NCBI GenBank assembly: GCA_030704615.1
Contig: CM060734.1
Location: 25,174,001 to 25,238,000 of the forward strand
Length of the DNA: 64,000 nt
Reading direction: 5' to 3'
Source: Takakia lepidozioides
Lineage: Eukaryota > Streptophyta > Takakiopsida > Takakiales > Takakiaceae
Position numbers and translations under genes: made by a program. Position 1 is the first letter of the stretch. Every line of letters begins with the position of its first letter. Positions 11,305-23,200 of this stretch are shown piece by piece. The notes below the pieces were generated by a model that saw only the letters and a program-made list of their open reading frames with translations, ran no database searches and had not been told where the DNA came from.

Positions 11305-12031
11305 TGTCGCGCACCTCACTTCGGTAAACTCCCCTTTAAGTCATAGTTACTCGCTTTGATGCGCGCGCCTGACTCCCAACCTGGCCGCTGGGCCAACTTG
11401 GAGCTTCGGCTGCTCACCGGGACATAACGGTCCCCCTTCGCTTCCCTCTAAAACCCTCTACCTAATTGGGACTAGGAGAATTCCCTTTGGTAGATGGCAG
11501 TCCGGAACAGCTCCCCACTCTTTGGTCGCTTTCCGGCTCGCTCGCTTACTCACTAGTTTTTGGTCACCAACGGGCTTGCACCGTTCTCGGGGTTACTACT
11601 CCCTATATATACTTCTGTAGCTGTCCGCGGGGGTTCCACAACCAGCCATGCCATTTTATGGTGAACCACCACGAAAACCCTCGACTCCCGGTGATGAGTC
11701 GCGGTGAGTCTTGGCCCGCTCACCACGGCCCCTATGGACCGTGATGAGTCCCAAGACTCCCCACGACTCCCACCACGAGGTCTCCGCCCCCATGGTGAGT
11801 CCTATGCCACCCCCACTAAGTCCCACTAAGCTACCACCACCCCTTGTGGAGCCACCCCCACTGCAACCCGGTGTGCGGGGCTCCACCTAGTGAGCGCCTC
11901 CGCCTCCTTGAGTGCCTTGGGCACTCAAGGGTGCTTCAGCCCCCCCCTACCTATCGCTGCCGCTGCCCCCACCACAGGGGCAGCCCCTCATGTGTCCCGA
12001 CCCCCCGCCCTCAAGGCAAAGGGCCGCGACA
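11305..12031 (-). repeat. 3' LTR of element A
   Basis: 727 bp, TG...CA ended, nearly identical to 17555-18282. A TATATATA box lies near 11612-11622. In the element's direction it is the 3' LTR and would supply the polyadenylation signal. Confidence 0.95.
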
Positions 12032-12937
12032 CACACCCCTACCAATAGGGAGTCGATGTCCTCATCGACTTGTCCATTTTGTAGAAACGAACATCCAAGT
12101 TGTGGCGTCCCACATCAAGGAGTTTGTTTCCGTACCATGGCGTCCCATGGTAAAGAACCAAACCCCACACTTGACTCTACTCTCCACTAGCTAGTTCGGC
12201 CGACTTCCTCCAAGTCCTGGCCAAGGGTGGAGCCTCTCCAGCTCCTCCCAGTGCACTCTTCTTGGCCTACTTCAAGGCCAAGGAACGATCCTTCCCGAGG
12301 ATCGAATCGCCTTACTGCAACAACATTGCATGCAATCGCTCATGATGCCGCTTTTGGCATCACCTTGAGCAAGGGTTCACCTGGAACCCTCTTTTACTAG
12401 GAAGATAACCTTGAACCAACCGTGCGCCCCAATCACTACAATTGGGTCCACCTTGGAATGCTGGCCTGAGGTACGGGAACACGCCGAAGCCGCACTACGA
12501 CTTCGTCCCGAGGCTACACGATTATAGTACGTGAACGGAAGCACGTAGCTTCCGCGTTAGCCCGCACTACAAGGCAACCCCCTCGGTAGCGCAGTTATAG
12601 TACGCGCACGCGCCAGGTGCGCACTAGCACGTGAACTCCCAGAGAAGGCGCAAGTTTCCTTGCCCCTTGGATGGGAGTCACCCGATTTCGGCACTGCGCA
12701 AACACACGATTAACCCAATTTACCTCTCCCACTTTTGTAAGCTAGCATGCATTCTACACACTAGCCAACCACACCATGCATCACCATTCCAAATACAATA
12801 GGACGCACAATATTTGGAACCCATTTCCTTTATAACAAATTTTTGTACAATACAAGTTTTTGCAATCGGATTCATGAGCTAGCTAAACCGGGCTAAGCAT
12901 GCATTTCCTCCCCCACGCTCCAAGGTTGATGTCCCCA
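12032..12937 (-). other. 3' untranslated region of element A
   Basis: About 900 bp between the end of the pol frame and the 3' LTR. No reading frame is seen. A G-rich purine tract directly precedes the LTR in the element's orientation and is the likely second-strand primer site. Element C keeps a colinear version from about 28723. Confidence 0.7.
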
Positions 12938-14929
12938 TCAACGCTTCTTCCGCTTTTGAGGTCGCCCTTCGAAAGCTGCAACCGCCTCGGATGCGTTTCC
13001 CATTTCTGAGGCACGCACCCAAGATGCCTCCACATGATGATAGCCCTTCCATTTGACGAGATACTCCGTTTCTCGGTTCCTGAACCTCCTCGACTTAAGT
13101 ATTGCCTCCACCTCGTACTCAGGTTCATTTTCATGATCCAACAGCATAGGTGGCGGACGCAACACTGGATGCCGATTCGGACGCGCTTCATCTTTGAAGT
13201 AAGGTTTCAAAAGGGAGACATGGAATACTGGGTGCACCTTGTTGTTTGCCGGCAGCTCCAATTCATACACATCCTCATTCATAACCTTTCGAATGCGAAA
13301 GGGTCCCGCATACGGAGGTACGAACTTCGGACTCACTTCCGGAGGTAGTCGGAAATTCTTGATGTTCAACCAGACCTCTGTGCCTGCCTCAAACTTCACT
13401 TCCCTCCGCTTCCGATTCGCCTGCCTTTCATACCGTCTCCTAGCTTTGGCAATATTGTACTTTGCGAGCTTCAACAAACGATCGCGTTCTTCTAGTACCG
13501 CCGCTACTGCCGATTCCTCAACGTCCTGGGCGGCCCAACTTGTCGGCACCAGAGGTGCTTTTCCATAGACCAATACGAAAGGGGAAACTCCCGTTGCGGA
13601 GTGTTCTGTGTTATTATAACAGAACTCTGCCGCGTCTAAGTGTTCCATCCAGTCTGATTGGTCTGCCGACACGTAATTCCGCAAGAATTGCTTCACTACG
13701 GAATTCACTCTTTCCGTTTGGCCGTCCGTCGTAGGTCGGAAGGCGGTGCTCATCTTCAGCCTCGTCCCCATCTTCTTCCAAAGTGCTCTCCAGAATTTAC
13801 TCGTAAACTTTGGATCGCGATCCGAGACAATATCCTTCGGGACTCCATGATGCTTTAAGACGTGGGCGAAGTAAAGTCGCCATGTCTCCTGCGCCGTTGC
13901 CGTCTCCTTGGTGGGGATGAAATGGCCCATTTTACTGAACCTATCCACCACCACCATGATTGCATCGAATCCTTTTGACAGCGGCATAGCAGTCATGAAA
14001 TCCATTGAGACGCTTTCCCAAGTCCCCTCTGGAATCGGCAAGGGTTGTAACAGCCCCGCTTGCTTTTTGTACTCGCTCCGGTTTTGTTGGCATGTGGTGC
14101 ATGTCTTGACATACTCCTCTGCCTCCTCCCTCAGTTTGGGCCAGAAATACTCTTTCTTCAAGAGTGCCGCAGTGCGCTTGGCTCCGCCGTGGCCCGCAAG
14201 CGGGCTATCATGGCATTCTCTCAAGAGGCTATCTCTGATCCCTCCCTTCGGCACGTAGAGACGTTTTTGCTTATACCGGAGCAGTCCATTTTGCAAGTGG
14301 AACTGCGATTTAACCCCCATCCTCAAGTCCTGCATCACGGACTTCGCCAGCTCATCCTTCCGGCAAGCCTTCCGGATCTTCCTTTGGAGCGCCGTCTCGC
14401 CCTTGTACACCAACAAGAGCTGCTGCTTTCTACTTAAAGCATCGGCCACCACATTGTCTCGTCCCGGTTTGTACTGGATATCCACGTCGAACACCGCCAA
14501 AGTATCTTGCCACCTAAGTTGTTTTGGGGACAACTTGGGCTGCGTGGCAAAATACTTCACTGTGACATTGTCCGTGAACACCTTCACTGGGTTGGAACCA
14601 ACATAGTGGCGCCAAAGCTCAAGGCAATGCACCACCGCCTTCATCTTTTTTTCGTGCGTCGGCCACTGTCGCTCCACTTCATTCAGTTTCTTACTTTCGT
14701 AAGCCACTGGACGTCCACCTTGCATCAGTACACCCCCAATCGCGAAGTCCGACGCATCTGTATGTATCTCGAACGGACGATCGAACTCCGGGATTTTCAA
14801 GACTGGAGCTTCCGCCATCCGCTGCTTCAATTCAGCAAAAGCTTGGCCACAAAAGGTGTTCCATGCCCAGACTTTAGATTTACACAGAAGGTCCGACAGC
14901 GGCCCCGCGATCTTGGCGAAATTTCTCAC
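12938..14929 (-). CDS. Ty3/gypsy pol, RNase H-integrase-chromodomain part
   Basis: 663 residues open in this frame. RNase H comes first (HTDASDFAIGG near residue 56, FTDN near 118, DALSRK near 163). Next is the integrase zinc-binding domain (H-x-H type in ECHDSPLAGH, then CTTCQ) and the integrase core with MDFM, DRDPKFTSKFW and DGQTERVNS carrying the acidic triad. The C-terminal chromodomain is around residues 600-645 (YEVEAILKSR, EYLVKWKGY, SWVRASEM), thought to direct integration to particular chromatin. This frame is offset from the upstream gag-RT frame by a one-base deletion near 14968, so it would normally be the C-terminal half of one polyprotein. The annotated start at 14929 is only the first Met after the break. 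Confidence 0.93.
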   Translation of the reverse strand: MRNFAKIAGPLSDLLCKSKVWAWNTFCGQAFAELKQRMAEAPVLKIPEFDRPFEIHTDASDFAIGGVLMQGGRPVAYESKKLNEVERQWPTHEKKMKAVVHCLELWRHYVGSNPVKVFTDNVTVKYFATQPKLSPKQLRWQDTLAVFDVDIQYKPGRDNVVADALSRKQQLLLVYKGETALQRKIRKACRKDELAKSVMQDLRMGVKSQFHLQNGLLRYKQKRLYVPKGGIRDSLLRECHDSPLAGHGGAKRTAALLKKEYFWPKLREEAEEYVKTCTTCQQNRSEYKKQAGLLQPLPIPEGTWESVSMDFMTAMPLSKGFDAIMVVVDRFSKMGHFIPTKETATAQETWRLYFAHVLKHHGVPKDIVSDRDPKFTSKFWRALWKKMGTRLKMSTAFRPTTDGQTERVNSVVKQFLRNYVSADQSDWMEHLDAAEFCYNNTEHSATGVSPFVLVYGKAPLVPTSWAAQDVEESAVAAVLEERDRLLKLAKYNIAKARRRYERQANRKRREVKFEAGTEVWLNIKNFRLPPEVSPKFVPPYAGPFRIRKVMNEDVYELELPANNKVHPVFHVSLLKPYFKDEARPNRHPVLRPPPMLLDHENEPEYEVEAILKSRRFRNRETEYLVKWKGYHHVEASWVRASEMGNASEAVAAFEGRPQKRKKR

Positions 14930-14955
14930 ATACTTCCGGTAATAGGAGGCGAGTC

Positions 14956-17499
14956 CTAGAAGGATCGCACTCCCGGGACCGAAGTCGGAGGCTCCCAGTC
15001 CAAGATCGCCCTCACCTTTCTGTCATCCATTTTGATCCCATCCTGTGTAATCACATGCCCCAAGAACTCCACTTTCGTGACCCCGAATTTGCACTTTGAA
15101 GCTTTGGCATACAGCTTCCCTTCCCGCAATTTTTGGAACACCCTTTTGAGGTGCTCCAGGTGCTCCTCCTTTGTTTTCGAGTACACCAAGATGTCGTCGA
15201 TGTACACGATCACAAAGTCATCCAACCACTCCTGGAAAAGGCTGTTCATCAGCGTGCTAAATGTTGCTGGTGCATTGGTGAGCCCAAAAGGCATCACCAA
15301 GAACTCATATGAACCATACCTTGTCCTGCACGCGGTCTTCTCCTCATCTCCTTCCGCCACCCGAATTTGGTGATAGCCGGAGCGCAAGTCGATCCGGCTG
15401 AAATACTTTGCTCCTGCCAACCGATCGAAGAGGTCGTCGATCCTTGGCAAGGGGTACCGGTTTTTGATAGTCACCTTATTCAGAGCCCTGTAATCGACAC
15501 ACATCCGTAGCGTCCCATCCTTCTTATCTGCAAATAGCACCGGGGCTCCGTAAGGTGACTTACTCGACCGGATGTACCCCTTTGACATTAGATCCTTGAG
15601 CTGAGTCTTCAGCTCGACCAACTCTCTGTGGCTCAACCGGTAGGGCGCCTTGGCAGGCGGTTCCGATCCCGGTATCACCTCAATCTTGTGGTCAACTCCT
15701 CTTCGCGGTGGCAAGCCGCTTGGTAAATCCTCCGGCATCACATCCTGGTATTTCTCCAAAATCCCCTTGATCCAATCTGGGCTCGGCTCCCCATCGCCTT
15801 CTCCTTTCAGTTCTCTAATGTAAAGCAAAAACTGGGGCTCGTGTGCCTCCTCCACGGCCCACTCCTTTGCTGACAGAAGGTTTATTCGCCCTCCCACGGA
15901 TTTGGGCGTTTCCGACACTCGTAAAACCTCGCCACCATTCCCACATGGCAGCGTGACTACTCTCTTGCGGCCATCTATGACCGCTCCGGATTTGCTCAAA
16001 AATGTCATCCCCAAAATGAGATCCACTCCATCGATCTCGCACATGGTGAAGTTCTCACGTCCCTTCCAACTCCCCAGTTGAAGAGGAACATCAATCGCCA
16101 ACCTTGTCGCCAACTGTGGTTCTCCTTTGGCAGAACGCACCTCAATAGAGGCCCCCACGTCACTTGTCGGGAGTCGCAGCTTTTGTGCCGTTGCTGGTGT
16201 CATGAAGGAGTGCGACGCTCCTGTGTCCACCAACAACGACACATTAGTTCCGGATATTATCCCATCCACGAACAATAACCGACTCCCTTTTCGTAAGGCG
16301 CCAGTTTCCTGATATAACTCACAAGAAAATTTGCCTACCTTGCAAGTCCTGGCGACCACTGCTTCCACCAAGCGACTGATGGTATCTTCCGACAGCTCCG
16401 TGGTCGCTCGAGTCATGTTCAATTGCCGGGGCTTCGTGCACTTCTTGGCCATGTGCTCGGGCTCCCTGCAATTGAAACACACTCCATCAAAGGTCGCCTT
16501 CTGTCCGCCATAAGCCGCTCCACCCGCTTTTCCTTTCGAAGCACCAGGTGCCGCCTTGACGTGTGAAGGCCCTCCCTTCGATTTCCATGTGCCATTTTCG
16601 CCGCGTGGCCTATCCCACTTCTTTTCCGGTCGGAAGGAGTCACCTTCCCGCCGGGTCTTCTTGTGGTTCAGCTCCGTACGGCCTTGTCTTTCACCCCTAG
16701 GGACATATGAGAAACATTCAGCCCTCTCAATAGCCTCGTTCAAAGTCTTGGGTGGCTTCTCCTCCAACTTCCGCCTGGCCCATGGGGCCAGTCCCGCCAC
16801 AAAGTTGAAGACCATTTCTGGTTCTGCCATGTCCGCGACTTCGAGCAACAACACATTGAAAGCCTGGACATACCCCCGAATGTCATCCGTTTGCTTCAAA
16901 TTCCTCATCTTGTCCCGGGCAAGCCAGGACGCGTTGAGGGGCACAAACTGTCTCCTCATCAATTCCTTGAACCCACTCCAGTTCAAGGTTTCCGGGCTTG
17001 GACCTTGGTCGTGAAGGCGTTTCTGCCACCATTGTTGAGCATAGCCCCTCAAATAGGTGGGAGCCACTTCCACCCGATCCTCGTCACTCAACTTGGCCGC
17101 CCGGAAGTACTGCTCTAGCTCCAAGAACCAGGTGTTGAGTGCCTTCCGATTTCGGACGCCCTCGAAGGTGCCGGGTTCCTTAGGCTTCACCTTAAACTTT
17201 GCCTTAGTGGAAGTGGCATTAGCCGCCTTCAACACGTCTTTCAACGTCCCGCCAAACTGCGCCAACAACCCTTCCGAAAAGGCTGCCGGCATGGGAGGCA
17301 TCTCTTGGTTTGTCGGAGCTCTCAAGGATTCCTCGGGCTCCGACTCCTCGGATTCCTCCCGCTCTTGGGCGGCCTCGTTTTCGGAAACATGCATCGCTTC
17401 CTCAAACGGCCGCCTCGGTGACACGCCGCCCCCATCGGGCTCACCGGGATCATCATCTTTTGGGCCGTTCCGCTTTCGCTTCGGCTTGCCCGACCCCAT
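14956..17499 (-). CDS. Ty3/gypsy gag-protease-reverse transcriptase part
   Basis: 847 residues. An acidic, Pro-rich N-terminus (1-90) is followed by the gag core with [10 protein letters not shown] around 149-158 and the CCHC zinc knuckle [14 protein letters not shown] at 341-354. The aspartic protease motif [11 protein letters not shown] is at 422-432. Reverse transcriptase follows with [13 protein letters not shown] (594-604), the [19 protein letters not shown] block and the catalytic YIDD at 766-769. The start at 17499 ([10 protein letters not shown]) is 40-50 bases inside the primer-binding site and is shared with copy B. It ends prematurely just after VPGVRSF, where one base is missing relative to the expected continuation into RNase H. 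Confidence 0.95.
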   Translation of the reverse strand: MGSGKPKRKRNGPKDDDPGEPDGGGVSPRRPFEEAMHVSENEAAQEREESEESEPEESLRAPTNQEMPPMPAAFSEGLLAQFGGTLKDVLKAANATSTKAKFKVKPKEPGTFEGVRNRKALNTWFLELEQYFRAAKLSDEDRVEVAPTYLRGYAQQWWQKRLHDQGPSPETLNWSGFKELMRRQFVPLNASWLARDKMRNLKQTDDIRGYVQAFNVLLLEVADMAEPEMVFNFVAGLAPWARRKLEEKPPKTLNEAIERAECFSYVPRGERQGRTELNHKKTRREGDSFRPEKKWDRPRGENGTWKSKGGPSHVKAAPGASKGKAGGAAYGGQKATFDGVCFNCREPEHMAKKCTKPRQLNMTRATTELSEDTISRLVEAVVARTCKVGKFSCELYQETGALRKGSRLLFVDGIISGTNVSLLVDTGASHSFMTPATAQKLRLPTSDVGASIEVRSAKGEPQLATRLAIDVPLQLGSWKGRENFTMCEIDGVDLILGMTFLSKSGAVIDGRKRVVTLPCGNGGEVLRVSETPKSVGGRINLLSAKEWAVEEAHEPQFLLYIRELKGEGDGEPSPDWIKGILEKYQDVMPEDLPSGLPPRRGVDHKIEVIPGSEPPAKAPYRLSHRELVELKTQLKDLMSKGYIRSSKSPYGAPVLFADKKDGTLRMCVDYRALNKVTIKNRYPLPRIDDLFDRLAGAKYFSRIDLRSGYHQIRVAEGDEEKTACRTRYGSYEFLVMPFGLTNAPATFSTLMNSLFQEWLDDFVIVYIDDILVYSKTKEEHLEHLKRVFQKLREGKLYAKASKCKFGVTKVEFLGHVITQDGIKMDDRKVRAILDWEPPTSVPGVRSF

Positions 17500-17540
17500 G
17501 ATGAGGCCAATCCCAAGGACGATCGCGTACTAAACTCTAA

Positions 17541-17552
17541 GCTCTGATACCA
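17541..17552 (-). other. primer-binding site, initiator tRNA-Met
   Basis: Reverse complement reads TGGTATCAGAGC, the standard plant retrotransposon primer-binding site complementary to the 3' end of initiator tRNA-Met. It lies two bases inside the 5' LTR. Confidence 0.93.
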
Positions 17553-17554
17553 AG

Positions 17555-18282
17555 TGTCGCGCACCTCACTTCGGTAAACTCCCCTTTAAGTCATAATTAC
17601 TCGCTTTGATGCGCGCGCCTGACTCCCAACCTGGCCGCCGGGCCAACTTGGAGCTTCGGCTGCTCACCGGGACATAACGGTCCCCCTTCGCTTCCCTCTT
17701 AAACCCTCCACCTAATTGGGACTAGGAGAATTCCCTTTGGTAGATGGCAGTCCGGAACAGCTCCCCACTCTTTGGTCGCTTTCCGGCTCGCTCGCTTACT
17801 CACTAGTTTTTGGTCACCAACGGGCTTGCACCGTTCTCGGGGTTACTACTCCCTATATATACTTCTGTAGCTGTCCACGGGGGTTCCACAACCAGCCATG
17901 CCATTTTATGGTGAACCACCACGAAAACCCTCGACTCCCGGTGATGAGTCGCGGTGAGTCTTGGCCCGCTCACCACGGCCCCTATGGACCGTGATGAGTC
18001 CCAAGACTCCCCACGACTCCCACCATGAGGTCTCCGCCCCCATGGTGAGTCCTATGCCACCCCCACTAAGTCCCACTAAGCTACCACCACCCCTTGTGGA
18101 GCCACCCCCACCGCAACCCAGTGTGCGGGGCTCCACCTAGTGAGCGCCTCCGCCTCCTTGAGTGCCTTGGGCACTCAAGGGTGCTTCAGCCCCCCCCCTA
18201 CCTATCGCTGCCGCTGCCCCCACCACAGGGGCAGCCCCTCATGTGTCCCGACCCCCCGCCCTCAAGGCAAAGGGCCGCGACA
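17555..18282 (-). repeat. 5' LTR of element A (promoter LTR)
   Basis: 728 bp. In element orientation it starts TGTCGCGGCCC and ends GCGCGACA. The TATATATA box is near 17852-17862, giving a likely transcription start in the right-hand third of the LTR as drawn. Confidence 0.95.
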
Positions 18283-18600
18283 TAGAATGGAAACACCAAC
18301 AAGTTGAAGGATGGTGGCTAAACCCTCACCTGCACAATTTACAAAATGCTCCGCAGTAGGGGTGACGCCATGATCCCGACTCACGGAATCAAAGTGGTTA
18401 CAGCCTTCATCCACCAAGCCCACATGGGTATATGCAGAGAGAACACATACAAAGGTGATACCATTTGGCTTCAAGCCTTCCTGTTGCATTTGTTCAAATA
18501 GTTGGAGGGCTTCCCAACCACACCCATGCCACAACCACAACTTGTAATAACCACTCTGAACGAAGAGTGATCTTATGAAGGGCCACTCTAACATGCTGTG
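18283..18600 (-). pseudogene. PPR gene fragment
   Basis: A minus-strand frame resembles the last PPR repeats of the PPR-DYW family found at 39.9-48.4 kb (EALQLFEQMQQEGLKPNGI, VLSAYTHVGLVDEG, DHGVTP). It is cut at its C-terminal side by the element A insertion at 18282. No continuation is recognised on the far side of the element, and no start is present. Confidence 0.65.
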
Positions 18601-19540
18601 TGTAACAAAAATGCGATCTCATAGAAGTCAAATCCATGGCTGCTCAATATAGTTGTGATCTTGAAGTGGTGAAGTTAGCAATACAACCAACATGGACGAC
18701 ATTGACAACCAAGTGCCTTCAAAAGAAGGTAGATATCAGCAGCACAACCACGTGTACCAGGTCAGCGGAACTACATGAGAGAATGTAATGCAAAAGAAGA
18801 CCCACCCCTGAAAAGGGGCAGTAGCCGCAAGGCGAAGTGGCTCTTAGTTACGCCGGCTTCGGCCGGAGTCTTCTCTCTCTTATGCGAAGAAAACCGTAAG
18901 TCACAACAATACGTCACGACAATATTTTGTCAGGCCAACAGACCTACATAATTGTTCTATCAAATCCTTCAAACAGTCGGCCGAATGTCGACCAGTGATG
19001 GTCACATCCTCCACTGGAACATCCGTAGCATGTGCATATATAACATGGTCTCAACAATTGACAGCCATACCTTACAATACCAGCCGGGAAAGTAAATGGT
19101 AGGGCTTTTAAGTCATCACGTTGGTACTGCATCACTGGCTTATCTGGTTTCAGAATTCCACCCTGATCCATCAAATGCTCTCCTGGTCAGTTAAGCACAC
19201 AACCTGACCTTTAGAAACCCCAAAGCGAAGAACAGAACACAATACTATAGAAAATATTCAGGTGAAGGATTTGCATTAGATAAAACGATATAAGGGCACA
19301 GACTAGATATTGAACAATAAGCGATAACGTCTTGGCTGTATCAATGTTTCCCACAATCGCCACTGTGTATGCTGATGGATCCATGAAACTTTTTGGGGTT
19401 GACTGTGTTGAGCTCCTTGACTGTAATGAGGTTTACTATTTCATGAGTAGAAACCATGAGCCATGAGCCATGAGCCGCATGAGCCGCATGAGCGGTGAGC
19501 CGAAGTCTAAGATACGCGGATTTCATGAGCGGACTCCTCC
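18601..19540. other. no gene recognised; small hairpin and microsatellite
   Basis: Noncoding. Notable are a GC-rich hairpin CGCCGGCTTCGGCCGG near 18852 and a short ATGAGCC repeat run at 19457-19500. No protein similarity is seen. Confidence 0.35.
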
Positions 19541-20060
19541 AAATTTGGAAATGCGGCAGATTAAACAAGTATTAAAATAATAGTTTTTTTATTTGACCTT
19601 GCCGTTTTTGGACGTTCCAGATCATGTAATGCGGCGAAGATATGTTGTCAGTAACAAGTCCGCTCATGGTTTTTTAGATCCGCTCATGGAAATAAGTGAC
19701 CGTGCAACGGGAAATCCAGTATACCACTGCAAAAGGACGTCGCATACTGGCCTGAATAGAGTATTCCGCGGTTTTACATGCCTTAACATTGGAATGAAGC
19801 TGACCCTTTTGCCGCGATTGAACCAATGGAGTCTGCACCAATACAGTCTGCAGTACTTCGCAATTCTGTCTTCTTCGGGTATTCGGCGGGAAAGGTTTGC
19901 AACTGAACTGGGAAATAGGGTGCCGCATTAGGGTTCGCACGTGTGAAATTTCGGAGCGGTTTGGTGTTGGCGAAGGCCGCCTCTGGGGGTACCTACGACG
20001 ATACTTGGAAATGCGGCGCCGCATTTCCTTGTCGGAGGTCGAATGAGGAAAGCAAGTTTT
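19541..20060. repeat. 3'-side copies of the 53-bp array palindrome
   Basis: Isolated copies of the same word as array B. A perfect palindrome GGAAATGCGGCGCCGCATTTCC sits at 20007-20028. Half or degenerate copies occur near 19549 (GGAAATGCGGCAG), 19630 (TAATGCGGCG) and 19915 (GGTGCCGCATT). They lie beyond the 3' end of the transposase gene, so both sides of that gene carry the motif. Confidence 0.6.
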
Positions 20061-20279
20061 CGGAAAGCAGAAAAACATGAAACCTCCAACATACAAAAAT
20101 ACATGCACGTGGAAACAAGTGAACGATATAGTAATATCTTAGTTCGAGCAAAACAGGTTACTGGTAGGCAAGACATATGTCGGACCTTTCTGTGGCCAGA
20201 GTCTGAGGTACTGGCAGCAGTACAGTTTTACTATCCGAAAAGGATGGGCGTACCGTTGTATGGGGACCGCAAGCCAAGC

Positions 20280-23200
20280 TCACTGGTCCTCTGGATCCAT
20301 ATTCAGAAGAGTGTGAACCTCCTGGGGGCTCAACCCTGGTGCATGTATGAAGTGATGAGTTGTGGAATTACAACGGAGTCTCTTTAGGTACACGTAGTAC
20401 AAATGCTTGCAAGGGCAGTATGATGCCCCCTTGTTCGCCATGATCTGGAAGTCGGTGCAATTGCAGGTGGGTAATTCTGAAATGGTGATGGTGTACACCT
20501 CATTGCGAACAGCTGAGCCCGCCGTGGCCATCTGATACACACGCCCGAATCCTGGTGGGGGCACTTCTGTCGAGCTCTGGATTGTACAGTTCATCCGAAG
20601 TGCATTCCCTATGCTTGTCTCGTTCACTTTTGAGGGAGGTCGCCGCCTCTTCGGTTTCCCCCAACGGTGTGTAGGATGCTTAGAGCTGTCGTGTCCCATT
20701 GTTCTTGCTCTCACAGGGGTCGGTGGTGGAGGCTGTGGAAGCGGAAATGGTTCTCTGGGGACGTCAGTGCGCTGCACCATCCGAAATCCTGCGGCGGTAA
20801 GGGCGTCGGCCTCAACCTGACTCAGATCGCAGCCTGGTTCCACCGGCCACACCGGGGGAGCCTCTGGCATTGTTTGTATGCCGTACTTGGGCTTTCCATA
20901 CACGCAAGTCATAATGTCGTGCCTGCAGAACCAGAACTGGGTGGTTGTCGCCTCCGCAAACTTTGCATGGACAAATCTTCCTGTAAAAGTAGGAGCAGGG
21001 ACAGCCCCATCTGGATTCCTCCTTATCATCTCTAAACAACGTTGCCGTGTATCCACACGAATTGCGGAACACCTTCCTCGAAACGACGGCTTTGTGCGAG
21101 CAATTCTCCACTGTGATGCAGACACAGTCGTCTCCACAATGGCTTAGCCATACTGCATAATAGTGGGCGGAATCTGGGGCAAGGGAGCGGTGGGAATTTT
21201 TTGCACGAAATCCCCGGTTGAAGGCGACGGCGATCTGGAATTTCTTGGGCTTCCACTGCTGGAAGACACATTGTGCGGCAACATGACGGGACCTCGAGGT
21301 GCTGTCCGAATGTTCCTGTCGGATCTCCAGGAATCCTCTTTGCACCCGGGTTCCTCTTCAATCCTCCGCCTGACAGGGCGAGTCCGGACGTCCCCCTCTA
21401 GGTGTTCACCTCTGCGGTGCAGAGGCGTCCCTTTGATCTTCTCTCGCAATGTTGTCGCCCATTTCACTGGATTCTTGGACCTCGAAGCTGTTCGTACCAA
21501 CAATTCCTCCCTGTCCGGCCCAAAGCCCCATTGTTTGCCGCTCAGGAACTTGTAGTACGTGGCTTGCTGCATGATTGCTCTGTCGATGTCCTCCGTTGTG
21601 GCCGTCACTACGTCCACCAGATGTGCGGCAGAAGACGCTCGCCAGGAGGAGTGGACCGATTCTGCCATATTCGTGTTCGGCATGTCCGTGTCGGAATCCA
21701 AGCACCGCTCCTAGAAGGACACAAACAATGGTGAGGGACCAATCGAAATGTCCGTAACAGAAAGACAAATGAACGAAAATGACAGCAGCCTACCTCCCGC
21801 ATGTACTGTCCGAACTGTCGATACCGAAAATGCCACCACCCCAACCAGCTGTGCAATGCTCCCAGATTGGTTGTCTCCACTGCACCTGACGTGTTCCACC
21901 AAGCCTCGATGATAGCAAACTTAACCTCCGCGTCATCAAATGTGGGTGCATCCTTCCACGCCGTACAAAGGACACGGTGTTCAGCCTGGAATGAGCTAGC
22001 AACAAATTTGGTAGTGTAGTGGGATAGACTCTACATCCAATGGAATCCACAGGATCTCTCTTTCCCCTCCATTGGAACATTGGGGTCCTCACCGTACACA
22101 CGCCGCACCGCTGCCCAGTTGGCCTGAGCGTTGTCTGCCATGAATCCCCTGAAATTGGGCTCTGGCAATCCCGCCCTTGCCATCTGCTCGTTTATGCCCT
22201 CCCACAGATGCATTTCGGACTGTGTGTCCTCCCCTTTCATCTCGCAGATTGCAATCGTCATGAGCCTCTTGGAGTGATAGTCATAAACATGCGCACCCAT
22301 AGTCACCCACTGATGGTTTGTAATTCGCTTGATGTGATCAAACATCACCCAAGCATTCGACAAGTTTCCAGTTGTCATGCGAGTGACCAAGTCGACTCCA
22401 CTCCCAGGCCCACACGTCGACATTTTGAAAATGTAACAACGATCGGATTCGCTGCCTTGCCCTGGAAACCTGCTACCTTGGATGTAGTCATATCCAGTCA
22501 TTCGTTTCACCTCCAGGATTGAGTACATGTCCGACCCCCTGCCGAACTCCTGCTTGCAAGATACGATGTGATTCCGCACATTCGGACTACAAACGTGCGA
22601 GACGGACTCCAAGAGGTCACGCATCTCATCTTCGGTCAAGGGCTCTCGGTCGGAACCATCTCCAGACATGATTTTGCCAAGAGCAATCTTGTGGGCTGCC
22701 TTCAGCTGAATCTGCTTTGGTCTGGCTCCGGGGCTCAATTTCACCTCCTCTTTTATGATGTCGTGTGCTTCCTGCACAGCCTCACGCATGTTGCCTCTCG
22801 CCAAGGGGTGGCAGTGGACCCCAACGTGTATGCAAGCTCTAGTCAAGTCCGGGAGCAAATGGATTACGTAATATTGCTTGGCTCTGCACATGGACATGCA
22901 CGTCGGTGGTTCTTTGCAATGTGCACACTTGAAAGAACCCGCAGGAGCTTGGCTGGAGACAATGAATGGATGATGCGTTGTGCCAGTCCAATCCGTCTCG
23001 TTTCTCCGCCCTCCTTTGGAGAGAAAGTGGAAGCAGGTGGGATTGAGGCACCTCAGCTTCCCCGCACAGAGGACATATCGTACACGAACACCATCAGCAA
23101 TTTTCGTGCTACTGGTCTTCGTCACACACCAGGGGTGTCCGTCATGCTTTCGATCCATGTCTGTTAACATCCCGGAGGCTTTGTTTGACGAAGAAACAGG

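Larger units (their letters stand above)
11305..18282 (-). mobile_element. Ty3/gypsy chromovirus A, full length
   Basis: A complete LTR retrotransposon on the minus strand (5' LTR on the right). Its LTRs are 11305-12031 and 17555-18282. The five-base target duplication TAGAA is seen at 11300-11304 and 18283-18287. The domain order is gag, zinc knuckle, protease, reverse transcriptase, RNase H, integrase, chromodomain, which is the Ty3/gypsy chromovirus order. The primer-binding site matches plant initiator tRNA-Met. Only about ten differences between the two LTRs are seen by eye, so insertion was fairly recent. One base is missing between RT and RNase H, breaking the polyprotein. Confidence 0.96.

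Noticed and set aside
13034-17533. plus-strand frames over the gypsy element (up to 158 codons)
   Set aside because: Antisense shadows of the polyprotein; no independent domain.
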